Shown here: in pieces, positions 50,201-58,449 of the stretch | How positions within the stretch are numbered: position 1 is the first letter of the stretch | Layout: each line of letters starts with the position of its first letter | NCBI GenBank assembly: GCA_018266105.1 | Contig: JAFEBA010000001.1 | Span: 1-64,000 of the forward strand | Source of the DNA: a bacterium | GTDB lineage: Bacteria; Vulcanimicrobiota; Xenobia; Xenobiales; JADMJV01 | Direction of reading: 5' to 3' | DNA length: 64,000 nt | Notes under the pieces: model-generated | Seen by the model: only the letters and a program-made list of their open reading frames with translations | What the model was told of the DNA's origin: nothing | Database searches by the model: none | Translations under genes and position numbers: made by a program

Positions 50201-53200
50201 GTATTCCGGCACGTGTTGCAGCACCGCTTCTCCGTGACGCCGGTAGAGCACGCCCAGAATGCGAGCCAGGCCCAGCGCTCCGCTGGCGCGGCGGGGTTTG
50301 CGGAAGGCTTCGCTGAGCATTTCCCAGGAAGGCTCCTGGGCCAGGCCCAGGGCCTTGAGCATTCTCACCTGCTCAGCAGTGTAATCTGCGCTGAGCAGTC
50401 GTTCTTCCAGGAACTCCTCTAGCCCCAGTTCCGGATCCGCCCAAAGCACCTGGCCAGCCGCCCGAAACCGGCCCCGCCGATCCAACACGGGGAAGTCCAC
50501 ACCACCCAGCAGGCCGGGCCGATCCGAGAATTCTTCGCTCAGATAGTCAAAGAGCTGGCGAGCTCGCTCTTTCTGGCCTTGGGCCGCGGCCTGCCGGTAG
50601 GCCGGCAGCAGATGGCTTTCCAGAAGTTGCTTGGGTCGCTGCTGGGAAAGCTCCAGGTGACGCGACAGGGCGGAGAGGAGCCCGACCGGAATCTCCGGGT
50701 GAGGATACCAATCCACCCCCAGGTCGGGCAGATTGGCCTGCAGCACCAACTCCTCAGCTGCCAGCAGACGGCCCTGACGTGTCAGCCAGAAGGGATGATG
50801 GGCCAGCAAATGCCGGCTGGCCGTGCTGGCAAAGACCTGGCTTTCCTGGGTTTGCAGCCATTGGTAAAAGCCTCGCCGCAAATCATTGGACTCACGCCAC
50901 TGCCCCGGGCTCAGGCCGGCCAGGCCTTTGAGGACCTCGGCGCTTTCCAGATCACGGGTGGCCAGCGTTCGTAGGGGCGTGACCTGGGTCAGCATTTCCT
51001 GGCTCAGCAAGCTCATGCTTTGGGGATCACAATGCAGCAGGGGTTGCTGGCGCAGACAGCCCAGCCCGTCCACCAGCGGCAGGCCATCCAGGCGCTCGGC
51101 CACGGCCTGGACTCGCTCGGGAGTGGAGAGAAAGTCGGGCTGTTCGCGCAAAGGTCGACCTGGACGGGCTTCCCGATTCAGTCGCAGCTTCAAAAGCTCG
51201 CTACCGGGCCGCGGGCTCAGCAGGCTGTTAAAGCTGGACCAGGCCGAGGGTAGAAGTTCCCAGTCCTGCGTGTCCATCAGACCGCGCAGAGATTTGAGAT
51301 CCACCACTTCCTCGGCCGTGAGGCGTCGACCGGACAGGCTGGGCCAGAGGGGGAGCCGGTTGAGTTCCGGGCCTTGATAGCCCTGCCGGGCCAGCTGAGC
51401 CAAAAGCTGCTGCAACTGCTGGAGGCTGAAGCGTTCGGGATTTTGAGCGTAGTAGATGAGGGCCTCGGCTGCTCCTGCCGGTCTTTTCAGGGCGGCCGCG
51501 GCCAGCTCCTCGGCCTGTTCCTTGAGCTCGGCCGGGGGTTCTTCCACTCCGGGCAGTAGCCCGGAGAACTCGGGCTCAAGCAGGCTGAAGCAGTCCGGCT
51601 GCCCCGGTGCCCCCAATCTGCGGCCGGCCAGCAGGGGCAGCGAGAGCACCGTTTCGGCCTGGGCCCGAGTCAATTCTCCGGCCCGCGAAGCCAGGTAAGT
51701 CAGGACCTGGTGAGTGTCCTGGAGCTGAACCCGACAGAGGTCCTGCACCAGTTGCGTCAATCCTACTTCCGGCAGACGCTGGGCCAGCCCCAGGCGCTCC
51801 AGCAACTGCTGGCCGCTTTCGCCCAGAAAGTGACGCTGCAGGGGCGGCCGATAGAGAGCCCGCAATGGAGCCGACTCGGCCCGACACATCTGGCCCAGGG
51901 GGATGAGCTGGCCGCGGTCGTCGGGAAGGCAAGCTCGGGCTAGCAGTTGGCGCGAGTCGCCTGCCTGGATTTCGTCGGCGTGCTCGAGCAAGTAGGCCAG
52001 AGCGGCTTCGGATTGCTGACCCTGGGCCATGGCTTCCAGGACCGCGGCCACACCCACGGGTTCGGGAGTGAGCGCCTGAACGTGGGCGCGGGCGGCCAGG
52101 TCGGATGGCAGAAACTTGAGTTGGGGCAGAATGTCAGGAATCTCGGGATGAGCCGGTCGAAGCCGAGCCCCAGGCCCGCGCAGAGGTGCGTCTGGCCAAA
52201 GCGGCAGCTCGGCCAGTTGATCCAGCAAACTCTCAGGCACCTGGCGGTAACCTTTTTCGAGCAAGTCATGGGGAATGGCCTGCAGGGCCCCCTGCAAAAG
52301 ATCGGTGGCCAGAGCCGTCCAATCCAAACGGGTCGGATTCCAGTCCGAATAAGGCTCTTGAAGCAGCGGGCTTCGGCTGGCATAGAATTCAGTCAGCAGC
52401 GGATCCTGGCAGAGTCTGGCCGTCTCCAGAGAATGCAGACCGAACTGAGTCTGAAAAATTGGAAGGAGCCGGGCCTGCTGGCGCACTTCGGGCGAACCCT
52501 CGGCCAGTAGCTTCAAGGCCAGCCCTGGCTGGCCGATCTCCCCGCCGTTTTGAATCTGCCTCAACAGCTCGGAAGGTCCCAACCTTTCCAGGCCGAGAGC
52601 TTCAAAGAGGGGGTGGGTGTCCCATTCCGCCGGCACCAGTTGCTGAGTGGCGAAGAACGGGCGAAATTCCGGGCTTGCTCGCCGCAACTGGCCCAGCCCT
52701 CGCTGGTGAAACAAACGAAGCTCCAAGATTCGCGGAGCGAAACGTTCCACTTCGGCCAGCAGCAGCTGCAGCAAGGCGCCCACGTTCTCGGGACGCAGCC
52801 CGGCTTCCAGTTCGCGCAGCAGATCTTCCGTGTCAAAGACTCGACAGCCCAAGGTTTTCTCGGCCACTTCGCGCACTCGCCCCGTGGGAGCCCATAGCTC
52901 CAGGGGCAGCCCCAGTTGTAAGATTTCCGGGCTGGCCAGACGAGTTTGTTCGGGGCTTTTGCCTGTGGGCAGGCAGGGCTCGCTTCTGAATAACTGACCG
53001 ATGGCTTCGGGCAGAAAGGCGAAAGGGCCGATGGCCTCCCCAGGCAGCGGTAATTGGGCCAAAAGGTCGGCGCGTCGGCTGAGTCGCAAAAGGCTTTCAG
53101 GAATTTTGGCCAGCAGCCACTGATTCCAGTCTGACTCCGGGTTGAGTCGCTCTCGGTCCACTGGTAAATCGAAGTGGCTGTGCACCAGAAAACGCAGGCC

Positions 53201-54328
53201 CGAGGGTTGAGCTGTGGGCAGGTAGGAGTAAACGGTGGGGGAGTCGGGGCTGACATCGATGACCTGTTGCTTTGGGTCCAACTGAAAGGCCAACAACAGG
53301 CGGGTTCGATCCGGGCGTCCGCTTTCTCGAGCCGGTCCGGGGTAGACATGCTCGCTTTCGTCGCTCAGGTAGCCGAGTTGCTGGCGCTGGAAAAGCTGAC
53401 CGTTCCAGTCGATCTCCTGGATGTTTGTGAGCGCCAGCAAGATGGCCGGGTCGAGCGAGGGAGTTTGAGTGAAGGGCCGTTTCAGGGGCAGCACCAGCGT
53501 GGTGCCTTCCAGTTCTCGATGTTCCAGCGCTCGCGGAATGCTGACGTCGATGATCTCGAACTGAAAGTCGCCCGAGTAAATTTGGGGTCGGTCGGTGACT
53601 TCATAGACGGATTTAAATCCGACGCCGAAAAAGCCGATCTGCTGTTTCTTTTTGGTGGTCTGACCGATCGAAGTAACACCCACCAGGTCGCGCACGTCAA
53701 ATGCCAGACCGTCGTGCCAGACCTGGATGACTTGAGGCTGGACCTCAACCTTGAAGCGCCGGGCGCCGGCATCTTCGGCATTCTGCAAGAGCTCGAAGAG
53801 AAAATGGCCCGGCTGGGTATAGACCCGTTTCGCAAGCAATTCCTCAGCATTGCTCAAGGAAATGGCCTTAGGCGCACGACTGAGCTGCTCCAGCGCCTCC
53901 AGAGCCAGTTCTCTCCTGCGTTTACGCGCCGCTTCGTCCAGGCTGGCCAGAGCTCGGGCCGGAATCAGAGCCAGGGCCCGGTCAGCCGGCAGTTGTTCCT
54001 CCAACTCTTTGAGGTAGGCCTCATAGCTTTCCGGTTCGAGGTGCTTGAGAGTGCGCTCCAGCATGGCGATGACGGCCAGTCGGCTCAGCGAAACCTGAGG
54101 CAGGGCACGCCGCAGCACCGGTTCTAGCTCGGGCCCTGTGAGATTCTTGAGAACCTTGAGCAGGCTCGTCTCCGGCCACTCGATCAGCTGGTCGGCCAGA
54201 ACTGGCCCATGCTCACGGAGAAAGCCGGGACGGGAGCAGAGCCACGCCAGCGGGGTCGGGTCGGAGAGAGCGGCACACGCCTGCAGCAGCTCCAACACGG
54301 ATACACCCCGGGCCAGGGCTTGAGTCAA
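47222..54328 (-). CDS. giant sacsin/Hsp90-like ATPase with C-terminal transglutaminase-like domain
   Basis: About 2,368 residues from TTG 54328. The N-terminal 150 residues are helical. A GHKL ATPase follows (about 150-285): LLAKRVYTQPGHFLFELLQN with AEDAGA (N box), WHDGLAFD, QIGFFGVGFKSVYEVTD and EGTTLVLPL, then YSYLPTAQPSGLRFLVHSHF and ESDWNQWLLAKIPESLLRL as in sacsin-type ATPases. A very long Leu/Gln/Arg-rich middle follows. A transglutaminase-like domain with Cys2166 (GAGACYELNAM), His2202 (PDHVFALAVL) and Asp2221 (PPLDGT) lies near the end. GTG 54298 is another start. It lies between a quinone oxidoreductase and argS in one operon. Confidence 0.85.
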   Translation of the reverse strand: MTQALARGVSVLELLQACAALSDPTPLAWLCSRPGFLREHGPVLADQLIEWPETSLLKVLKNLTGPELEPVLRRALPQVSLSRLAVIAMLERTLKHLEPESYEAYLKELEEQLPADRALALIPARALASLDEAARKRRRELALEALEQLSRAPKAISLSNAEELLAKRVYTQPGHFLFELLQNAEDAGARRFKVEVQPQVIQVWHDGLAFDVRDLVGVTSIGQTTKKKQQIGFFGVGFKSVYEVTDRPQIYSGDFQFEIIDVSIPRALEHRELEGTTLVLPLKRPFTQTPSLDPAILLALTNIQEIDWNGQLFQRQQLGYLSDESEHVYPGPARESGRPDRTRLLLAFQLDPKQQVIDVSPDSPTVYSYLPTAQPSGLRFLVHSHFDLPVDRERLNPESDWNQWLLAKIPESLLRLSRRADLLAQLPLPGEAIGPFAFLPEAIGQLFRSEPCLPTGKSPEQTRLASPEILQLGLPLELWAPTGRVREVAEKTLGCRVFDTEDLLRELEAGLRPENVGALLQLLLAEVERFAPRILELRLFHQRGLGQLRRASPEFRPFFATQQLVPAEWDTHPLFEALGLERLGPSELLRQIQNGGEIGQPGLALKLLAEGSPEVRQQARLLPIFQTQFGLHSLETARLCQDPLLTEFYASRSPLLQEPYSDWNPTRLDWTALATDLLQGALQAIPHDLLEKGYRQVPESLLDQLAELPLWPDAPLRGPGARLRPAHPEIPDILPQLKFLPSDLAARAHVQALTPEPVGVAAVLEAMAQGQQSEAALAYLLEHADEIQAGDSRQLLARACLPDDRGQLIPLGQMCRAESAPLRALYRPPLQRHFLGESGQQLLERLGLAQRLPEVGLTQLVQDLCRVQLQDTHQVLTYLASRAGELTRAQAETVLSLPLLAGRRLGAPGQPDCFSLLEPEFSGLLPGVEEPPAELKEQAEELAAAALKRPAGAAEALIYYAQNPERFSLQQLQQLLAQLARQGYQGPELNRLPLWPSLSGRRLTAEEVVDLKSLRGLMDTQDWELLPSAWSSFNSLLSPRPGSELLKLRLNREARPGRPLREQPDFLSTPERVQAVAERLDGLPLVDGLGCLRQQPLLHCDPQSMSLLSQEMLTQVTPLRTLATRDLESAEVLKGLAGLSPGQWRESNDLRRGFYQWLQTQESQVFASTASRHLLAHHPFWLTRQGRLLAAEELVLQANLPDLGVDWYPHPEIPVGLLSALSRHLELSQQRPKQLLESHLLPAYRQAAAQGQKERARQLFDYLSEEFSDRPGLLGGVDFPVLDRRGRFRAAGQVLWADPELGLEEFLEERLLSADYTAEQVRMLKALGLAQEPSWEMLSEAFRKPRRASGALGLARILGVLYRRHGEAVLQHVPEYRNQPWLPDALGAPRPPWELFVPGPECESLIGTHGRFYPDARINDLLGPGLLTRLGLRDQQQVELPEVLQHLKSCAQAQEGVSFRVYQWLEARIQRLPDLRQRLADQVWIYSDDGLWFNHRKVLGVHAFTYFGNRRGYWERGARACPGLCRLFDIPTQVEGSVVREFLEEIAAEVRRRGDQEVLAGERALSRMLLACYTRLDGASLDRKLPIILAQGRPGLEKRLVPADHPALVSSDTPSLERLFEGLLVAQTGNLEQRPAVEAFHQQMGLRNLRDAYSIRLQGEGRDVSSQHAQGLARLRTSLRSLAQVLPRVRRQREQLSPQGWLDQQRLSQLTRVRAIQQLKVVYDLPGVGQAPVAAAAAYHQGELLVDSQLVESPQALLTGLAQGLLPCIYQGPGEEQLVDILEILLPLTSRERMDAYLDARHFPAGQEEPEDPLAERLAEMLDFGLDQRLREQFPDLGQLDPALLEGCQDAGQAARALAGENAEAALAIQEYLQAESLEGVLQPVAPAAEEPPAPVRTTVSETAPPSEGIFARLRNWVRQVLPASLTAQNPYTPRAGIPVGSSSSPGQAEHAPASGLFHQPLVFPRPYLYAAHVLSGHFDAQRQHWLPLDSRQLAGFAQGQPGGRSLPFQGSLQPGLSRLPLPLYTRLDGRIQSSGPISLRHGPLGEVLVQTSGRVEVFFQVEILQPPRPLDEEVQGVPAEWRLPTLARLPQEAADLVASQRGLPAWERALAAQEFMQSRYAYDDLFAQTPAARAVLSRPPSEVGHRQLDVLHAGASSEYLGAGACYELNAMLCELLRHMGLPALLAAGWVLDEGFLGYPDHVFALAVLQSGDGPCLPPLDGTSSTRGPLRQADRRQPPANPMASLRPPSPPAGIWGVTGPLRQVDEREILRGEEAQLLLAELAYHRQAVAMVSGRPAPPRASLLDLKQILRQHLPSEEVAGALVRLLAGDYQNLTVLPPAVKELVRLNLAQVNTVPMLQVLPKQPGS

Positions 54329-54372
54329 TTCCTGCTCTTGCGCGGCCAGCGACAGGCGCGCGAAATCTGGAT

Positions 54373-55329
54373 TTAGACTCGTAGCAGCACCTTGCCGATG
54401 TTGTCGTTGATCCCCACCAGTTGGTGGGCTTGCTCGGCTTCCTGGATGGCAAAGGTCTGGTGGATAATAGGCTTGAGCTGACCGCTCTCGAACAGCGGCC
54501 AAACTTCCCGGCGCAGCCCATCGATGACCAGATTCTTCTCCTCGATCGAGCGGCTGCGCAGCACCGAGCCCCGCAGGGTCAGGCGCTTCACCATCATGAC
54601 GCCCATGGGCAAAGTGCCCTGGGCTCCACCCATGAGTCCAATATTGACCAGTCGGCCCCTGGGCCTGAGCAGGTTGACATTGGATTCCAAGTAGGCCCCG
54701 CCCACCGGGTCTAAAATCACATCCGCTCCTCCCCAGCCTTTGACGGCTTCTTCCCAAGGTCCCTGGTGGCGATTGGCGCTGGCCGAAGCGCCCAGCGCTT
54801 CGCAGTAGTCCCGCTTGGACTGGCTTCCCACGGTCACAAAGATGGGATTGCCCCAGGCTTTACAGAGCTGGATGCAGGCGGTCCCCACGCCGCTGGCGCC
54901 GGCATGCACCAGTACCCGCTCGCCCTCCTTCAGCTCCCCCTCCAACCGTAGGTTGAGCCAGGCGGTGGCGAAGACCTCGACCACCCCCGCCGCCGTCTCC
55001 AGACCCATCCCGGCCGGAGGGGTTAGAGTGTGGCTGGCCGGCACGGCCACATATTCGGCATAACCGCCGCCGGCCAGCAGGGCGCAAACCTCCTGGCCGA
55101 TTTCCCGGTCGGTCACGCCCGGTCCCAGCTTCTGGATGACCCCGCTGCATTCCAGGCCCAGAATTTCCGAGGCGCCTGGAGGCGGAGGATAGCGTCCGGA
55201 ACGCTGCGATAGGTCGGCTCGATTGACGGCGGTGGCCCGCACTTTGAGCAGCACCTCGCCTTCTTGGGGCTCAGGAGTCGGGGTGTCGTCCCAGACCAAC
55301 TGGCCTTCACGAATCAGGATGGCTTTCAT
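54373..55329 (-). CDS. NAD(P)H quinone oxidoreductase, PIG3/QOR type
   Basis: The 318-residue medium-chain dehydrogenase/reductase starts MKAILIREGQLVWDDTPTPE. It has ATAVNRADLSQRSGRYPPPP near the catalytic region, the nucleotide motif VLVHAGASGVGTACIQLCKA, and GGADVILDPVGGAYLESNVN. No zinc-binding Cys set is present, as in zeta-crystallin-like quinone reductases. Longer upstream frames are unnecessary. The stop lies 44 bp before TTG 54328 of the giant gene. Confidence 0.93.
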   Translation of the reverse strand: MKAILIREGQLVWDDTPTPEPQEGEVLLKVRATAVNRADLSQRSGRYPPPPGASEILGLECSGVIQKLGPGVTDREIGQEVCALLAGGGYAEYVAVPASHTLTPPAGMGLETAAGVVEVFATAWLNLRLEGELKEGERVLVHAGASGVGTACIQLCKAWGNPIFVTVGSQSKRDYCEALGASASANRHQGPWEEAVKGWGGADVILDPVGGAYLESNVNLLRPRGRLVNIGLMGGAQGTLPMGVMMVKRLTLRGSVLRSRSIEEKNLVIDGLRREVWPLFESGQLKPIIHQTFAIQEAEQAHQLVGINDNIGKVLLRV

Positions 55330-55376
55330 GAGATTAGGGTTGGCCCCAACCCCGAACCCACCTGCTCCCGATTCTT

Positions 55377-55435
55377 GATAAGCAATTTTTGGGGCGAGCG
55401 CGTGTTCGGTTTTTCGGGCGCGGAAATTGCTTATC
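55377..55435. repeat. inverted repeat of two GATAAGCAATTT words
   Basis: GATAAGCAATTTTTGGGG at 55377 and the inverse AAATTGCTTATC at 55424-55435 form 12-bp perfect arms (14 bp counting flanking TT/AA) around a non-pairing 35-nt interior. The minus-strand stop TGA of the DUF4291 gene is inside the right arm (TGATAA). No T-run follows on either strand. It shares the word with 16591-16641. Confidence 0.78.
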
Positions 55436-56024
55436 AAAATGCTGTAGCACCGACTCTCCGGGCAATCGCAGGGGGGAGAGGGTACGGCTTCTCCTCGGGC
55501 AAGTGGCGGGCCGCTTGCTCCCACAGACCACGTCGGCGCAGGTCTAGAATTTTGCTGACCAGCGGACGCAAGTCCTCAATGCGGAGAATCCAGTTTTCAG
55601 CATAGTCACGGATGATCGCTCTTCCCAGGCCGACCTGAAGACTTCGATAGGGCAGCTTGTCCCCCCGCAGGTTGTATTCGGGGTCCCATTGCACCAGCAC
55701 GGGCGCCTTCTGGCGCAGTTCCTCCCATTGGCCTCGGTCGGAGTAGACCTCAGATTCAGGCGAGGTCAGCACCGCTTGGGCCAGAGCCTGTTCGAAGACC
55801 TGGCGGTCGATGTGAACGGCCAGCACCCATTCCTGGCCGGCCTTTTGACCCCAGCCGCTGCGCTGCATCATCCAGAGAAAGCTGGGTTTGACCCAGGTCA
55901 TCCGTTGCAGTGAAAAGGGAGGCACGAAGCGTCCCGCCTGCAGGGCCGCAGCGCCGATTTCCCTCGGGTAGGCCTGGTAAACCACCAGGCTCTGGTCGCA
56001 ATACCTGGCTCTGATCTGTCGCAT
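55434..56024 (-). CDS. DUF4291 family protein
   Basis: The 196-residue protein follows the DUF4291 pattern closely: MRQIRARYCDQSLVVYQAYP at the start, RFVPPFSLQRMTWVKPSFLW then MMQRSGWGQK, WVLAVHIDRQVFEQALAQAV, VQWDPEYNL, and YRSLQVGLGRAIIRDYAENW. The family is widespread with no established function. Its TGA stop lies inside the GATAAGCAATTT inverted repeat. It is 104 bp upstream of the quinone oxidoreductase on the same strand. Confidence 0.95.
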   Translation of the reverse strand: MRQIRARYCDQSLVVYQAYPREIGAAALQAGRFVPPFSLQRMTWVKPSFLWMMQRSGWGQKAGQEWVLAVHIDRQVFEQALAQAVLTSPESEVYSDRGQWEELRQKAPVLVQWDPEYNLRGDKLPYRSLQVGLGRAIIRDYAENWILRIEDLRPLVSKILDLRRRGLWEQAARHLPEEKPYPLPPAIARRVGATAF

Positions 56025-56210
56025 GGGCCGGCAGCTTGCCAGTCTCGTTCCATTTTGTCAAGCCGATTTTCGACTTTAGACGGTTGACCCGGGGGGAGGG
56101 GTTTTGCAGAATCAGGCAAGAGGTCGACAGCATCTTTCTATCTCCCTGGGCCCGAGATCGGTCACAATGTGGACACAGGGCGCCCTCAGGAAAGGAGACA
56201 TTCAGGCGAA

Positions 56211-57083
56211 ATGGTCGACGAACTGGCAAACTTAGTGGAGCAACTTTGTCCCCCGGACGGGTCCACCAGAACGGTTGTGGAGAATCTTTTTCTGCACCGC
56301 TCACAATGCCAAACTGCGCCGTCGCACGCGCTGCTCCAGCCAGCGCTGTGCGTCGTAGCCCGGGGACGGAAAATCGTGACCCTGGCTGACCAGACCTTCA
56401 CCTACGATCCAAACCATTACCTGCTGGTTTCGGTGGATCTGCCTACAGTGGGCAAGGTGATTGAGGGACCTTACCTGGGTCTTCGCCTGGACCTGCCCCC
56501 AGCCCTGATTAATGAAGTCATGCTCCGCACTCCGGGTGCGGTCGATTCCAGGTCGGGTGATCAGCCGGGAGTCGGCGTCAGTCCTCTGACTCCAGCCCTG
56601 CTGAGCGCTTTGACACGACTGCTGCGTCTGCTTGAGACGCCCGACGATATTCCGGTGCTGGCCCCTCTCATCCAGCACGAGATTGTCTATCATCTGCTCA
56701 ATGGACCTCAGGGTGACCGGCTGCGTCGAATGGCTCGCGCCGACAATGCTGGAGTGATTGGCGCCATTCGCTGGCTCAAAGATAACTTCAGCGAGCCATT
56801 ACGTATCGAGCAGATGGCCCGTCAGTTCAATATGAGCGCTTCAGGACTGCACCACCAGTTCAAAGCGGTCACGGCCATGAGCCCGCTGCAGTATCAGAAA
56901 CAGCTGCGCCTGCAAGAGGCTCGACGCCTTCTGCTCTCCGAGGTCGCCGATGCGGCCTCGGTGAGTTATCAGGTGGGCTACAACAGTCCCTCTCAATTCA
57001 GCCGAGAATACAGTCGGCTGTTTGGCCAACCTCCCCAGCGTGACATCGCTCGCCTGCGAGGACTGTCCCTTTCCATGTCTTGA
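56211..57083 (+). CDS. AraC-family transcriptional regulator
   Basis: The 290-residue protein has an AraC_N-type cupin-like N-terminal domain (about 20-165: LCVVARGRKIVTLADQTFTY, NHYLLVSVDLPTVGKVIEGP). Two C-terminal helix-turn-helix motifs follow (RIEQMARQFNMSASGLHHQF and ASVSYQVGYNSPSQFSREYS), ending FGQPPQRDIARL. This subtype often senses a small molecule and is often next to an oxidoreductase; here the nearest is the QOR at 54373-55329. ATG 56211 is chosen over 56169. Confidence 0.93.
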   Translation: MVDELANLVEQLCPPDGSTRTVVENLFLHRSQCQTAPSHALLQPALCVVARGRKIVTLADQTFTYDPNHYLLVSVDLPTVGKVIEGPYLGLRLDLPPALINEVMLRTPGAVDSRSGDQPGVGVSPLTPALLSALTRLLRLLETPDDIPVLAPLIQHEIVYHLLNGPQGDRLRRMARADNAGVIGAIRWLKDNFSEPLRIEQMARQFNMSASGLHHQFKAVTAMSPLQYQKQLRLQEARRLLLSEVADAASVSYQVGYNSPSQFSREYSRLFGQPPQRDIARLRGLSLSMS

Positions 57084-57097
57084 TTTCGGGCCCAAGT

Positions 57098-57865
57098 TCA
57101 GGGTTTGAGCTCGAGCACGCCGGTCCAAACGTTGTTCTTCGGGTTGGTTTCGCGCACCCGTCCCTCGGGATCGATGGTGGCCGTAAGCTGAGCTTTCATC
57201 CCGGGCTGAAGACCCAGGATTCCGATCGTGTAGCCGCCCGTGCTGTGGCTTTGGCCTGGTGGGGGGACCCGGTATCGATAGAAATGGTTGACGGGAAAGC
57301 TTCGTTCACCCGTACGCAAACCGATTACAAAGTCGGCTCCGGTGCGTCCGCGGCCGTTATTTCTGTAGACCACCCGCACGTAGCTGGGCGCTTCGTAGAT
57401 GACCCTTTCTACAACCAGATCCGGTAGGTCTGGCCTGTCTTCCTGATAAGGTTGGCTGTCGTTATGCGTGACCCCATCCTGGCGTTCGATTTGCTCGTAG
57501 AAGTCCTTATTGCTCTGGCGCGCCTGCGCCTGGCGGGATTGGATCTCCACCTTGATCAGCTCTGAACTCCAGTTCGATGGGATTCCCAGCTTCTCCAGAG
57601 AGACGGGCGAGCTGGAACTGACTGCAAAAACACCCTGCGGAGCAGCAACCTCAATTCCAATCTGATGTCGGGGATCACTTTGGCGGGAGATATTGAGGTG
57701 GACAGGCTCGGTCGCCCTTCCCGGGCCCAGATTCTGCAAGTGAACCGTCAGGGTGGTGGGCGTGCGGCTGAGATGAGTGACGATCACGTCGGGGCGCAAA
57801 CCACCCGCTCCGCCCCCCAGGGTGCAGGCCAGGCCGAAATAGAGTAAAAAGAGGAATGAGCGCAT
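57098..57865 (-). CDS. secreted CARDB-domain protein
   Basis: The 255-residue protein has a signal peptide (MRSFLFLLYFGLACTLGGGA). Two CARDB-like immunoglobulin-fold domains follow, at about 25-125 (RPDVIVTHLSRTPTTLTVHL) and 145-250 (LPDLVVERVIYEAPSYVRVV, ending ETNPKNNVWTGVLEL, the CARDB signature). The first has lost part of the signature. CARDB domains mediate adhesion or interaction outside the cell. It is convergent with the AraC gene, 14 bp apart. Confidence 0.85.
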   Translation of the reverse strand: MRSFLFLLYFGLACTLGGGAGGLRPDVIVTHLSRTPTTLTVHLQNLGPGRATEPVHLNISRQSDPRHQIGIEVAAPQGVFAVSSSSPVSLEKLGIPSNWSSELIKVEIQSRQAQARQSNKDFYEQIERQDGVTHNDSQPYQEDRPDLPDLVVERVIYEAPSYVRVVYRNNGRGRTGADFVIGLRTGERSFPVNHFYRYRVPPPGQSHSTGGYTIGILGLQPGMKAQLTATIDPEGRVRETNPKNNVWTGVLELKP

Positions 57866-57955
57866 GAAAACGTAGGTTTTTTCGAGAGTGGAAGATTCCT
57901 TCTGCTGAGCGGGGCCGTATGGCCACTGAGGCCAAAGTCGCGGAGGGGCGCAAAA

Positions 57956-58039
57956 TGCTAACCATCTGTTTACAATATGACTGAAATCGTAACCAAGTTG
58001 CTAACCATGATTTCCACCCGTCTGACCTATAATCAGGTT
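57956..58039 (+). promoter_or_regulatory. promoter region with direct repeats and TATAAT
   Basis: TGCTAACCAT occurs at 57956-57965 and 57999-58008, 43 bp apart (about four turns), with GTAACCA between them. A perfect TATAAT is at 58028-58033, 6 nt before ATG 58040. The mRNA would start at or near that ATG, as a leaderless transcript. No good -35 is seen. ATGs at 57977 and 58007 are then inside the promoter and unlikely to be used. Confidence 0.4.
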
Positions 58040-58441
58040 ATGATCGCCGAACAACTCTCCCGCTCACAACTGCAGCGGCAGCTCCAGACCCGAATGTGGG
58101 AACTGCGGCAGGCCGGGCAGGACAGCCGCGACTTGAAAAACTTCCTGGCCCGACTGCGCAATCTGCCCGGTCAGACGGTAGGCGACATGTGCCATTACTG
58201 GTCTCAGTCCCAGGCCGAACGCCGTCCGGTTTATCAGCTGCTCTGGCTGGCCGTGGCGCTTCTGTCCAGTTCATTGCTCTTCAAGCTGGCCGGTATCAAG
58301 CTGGCAGCCGCGGCCCTGGTTGTTTCGGGCCTGTGCTCATTTGTTCATACCCAGCTGCTCTGGCAGGAAGAGAATCGTTTCGCGGATGAGTTAATGTTGC
58401 GGGCTGACGCAGCCTTCGCTTCGCTCCGACTGACGCGCTAA
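58040..58441 (+). CDS. small membrane protein of 133 residues
   Basis: A basic, helical N-terminal half (QLSRSQLQRQLQTRMWELRQ, DLKNFLARLRNLPG) is followed by two hydrophobic segments (LLWLAVALLSSSLLFKLAGI, AAAALVVSGLCSFVHTQLLW) and a charged tail. No family is recognised. The start at 58040 is preferred because of the TATAAT 6 nt upstream; 57977 and 58007 are in-frame alternatives. It is convergent with the M23 gene, 8 bp apart. Confidence 0.65.
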   Translation: MIAEQLSRSQLQRQLQTRMWELRQAGQDSRDLKNFLARLRNLPGQTVGDMCHYWSQSQAERRPVYQLLWLAVALLSSSLLFKLAGIKLAAAALVVSGLCSFVHTQLLWQEENRFADELMLRADAAFASLRLTR

Positions 58442-58449
58442 GTCCAGGG

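Noticed and set aside
54329..54757. N-terminal extension of the giant protein to 54757
   Set aside because: It runs antisense-free but inside the quinone oxidoreductase in another frame, with Gly/Arg/His-rich non-family sequence. The first sensible start after that gene ends is TTG 54328.
55330..55524. N-terminal extension of the quinone oxidoreductase to 55524
   Set aside because: It would read through the GATAAGCAATTT inverted repeat and the end of the DUF4291 gene. The family start MKAILIREGQ is at 55329.
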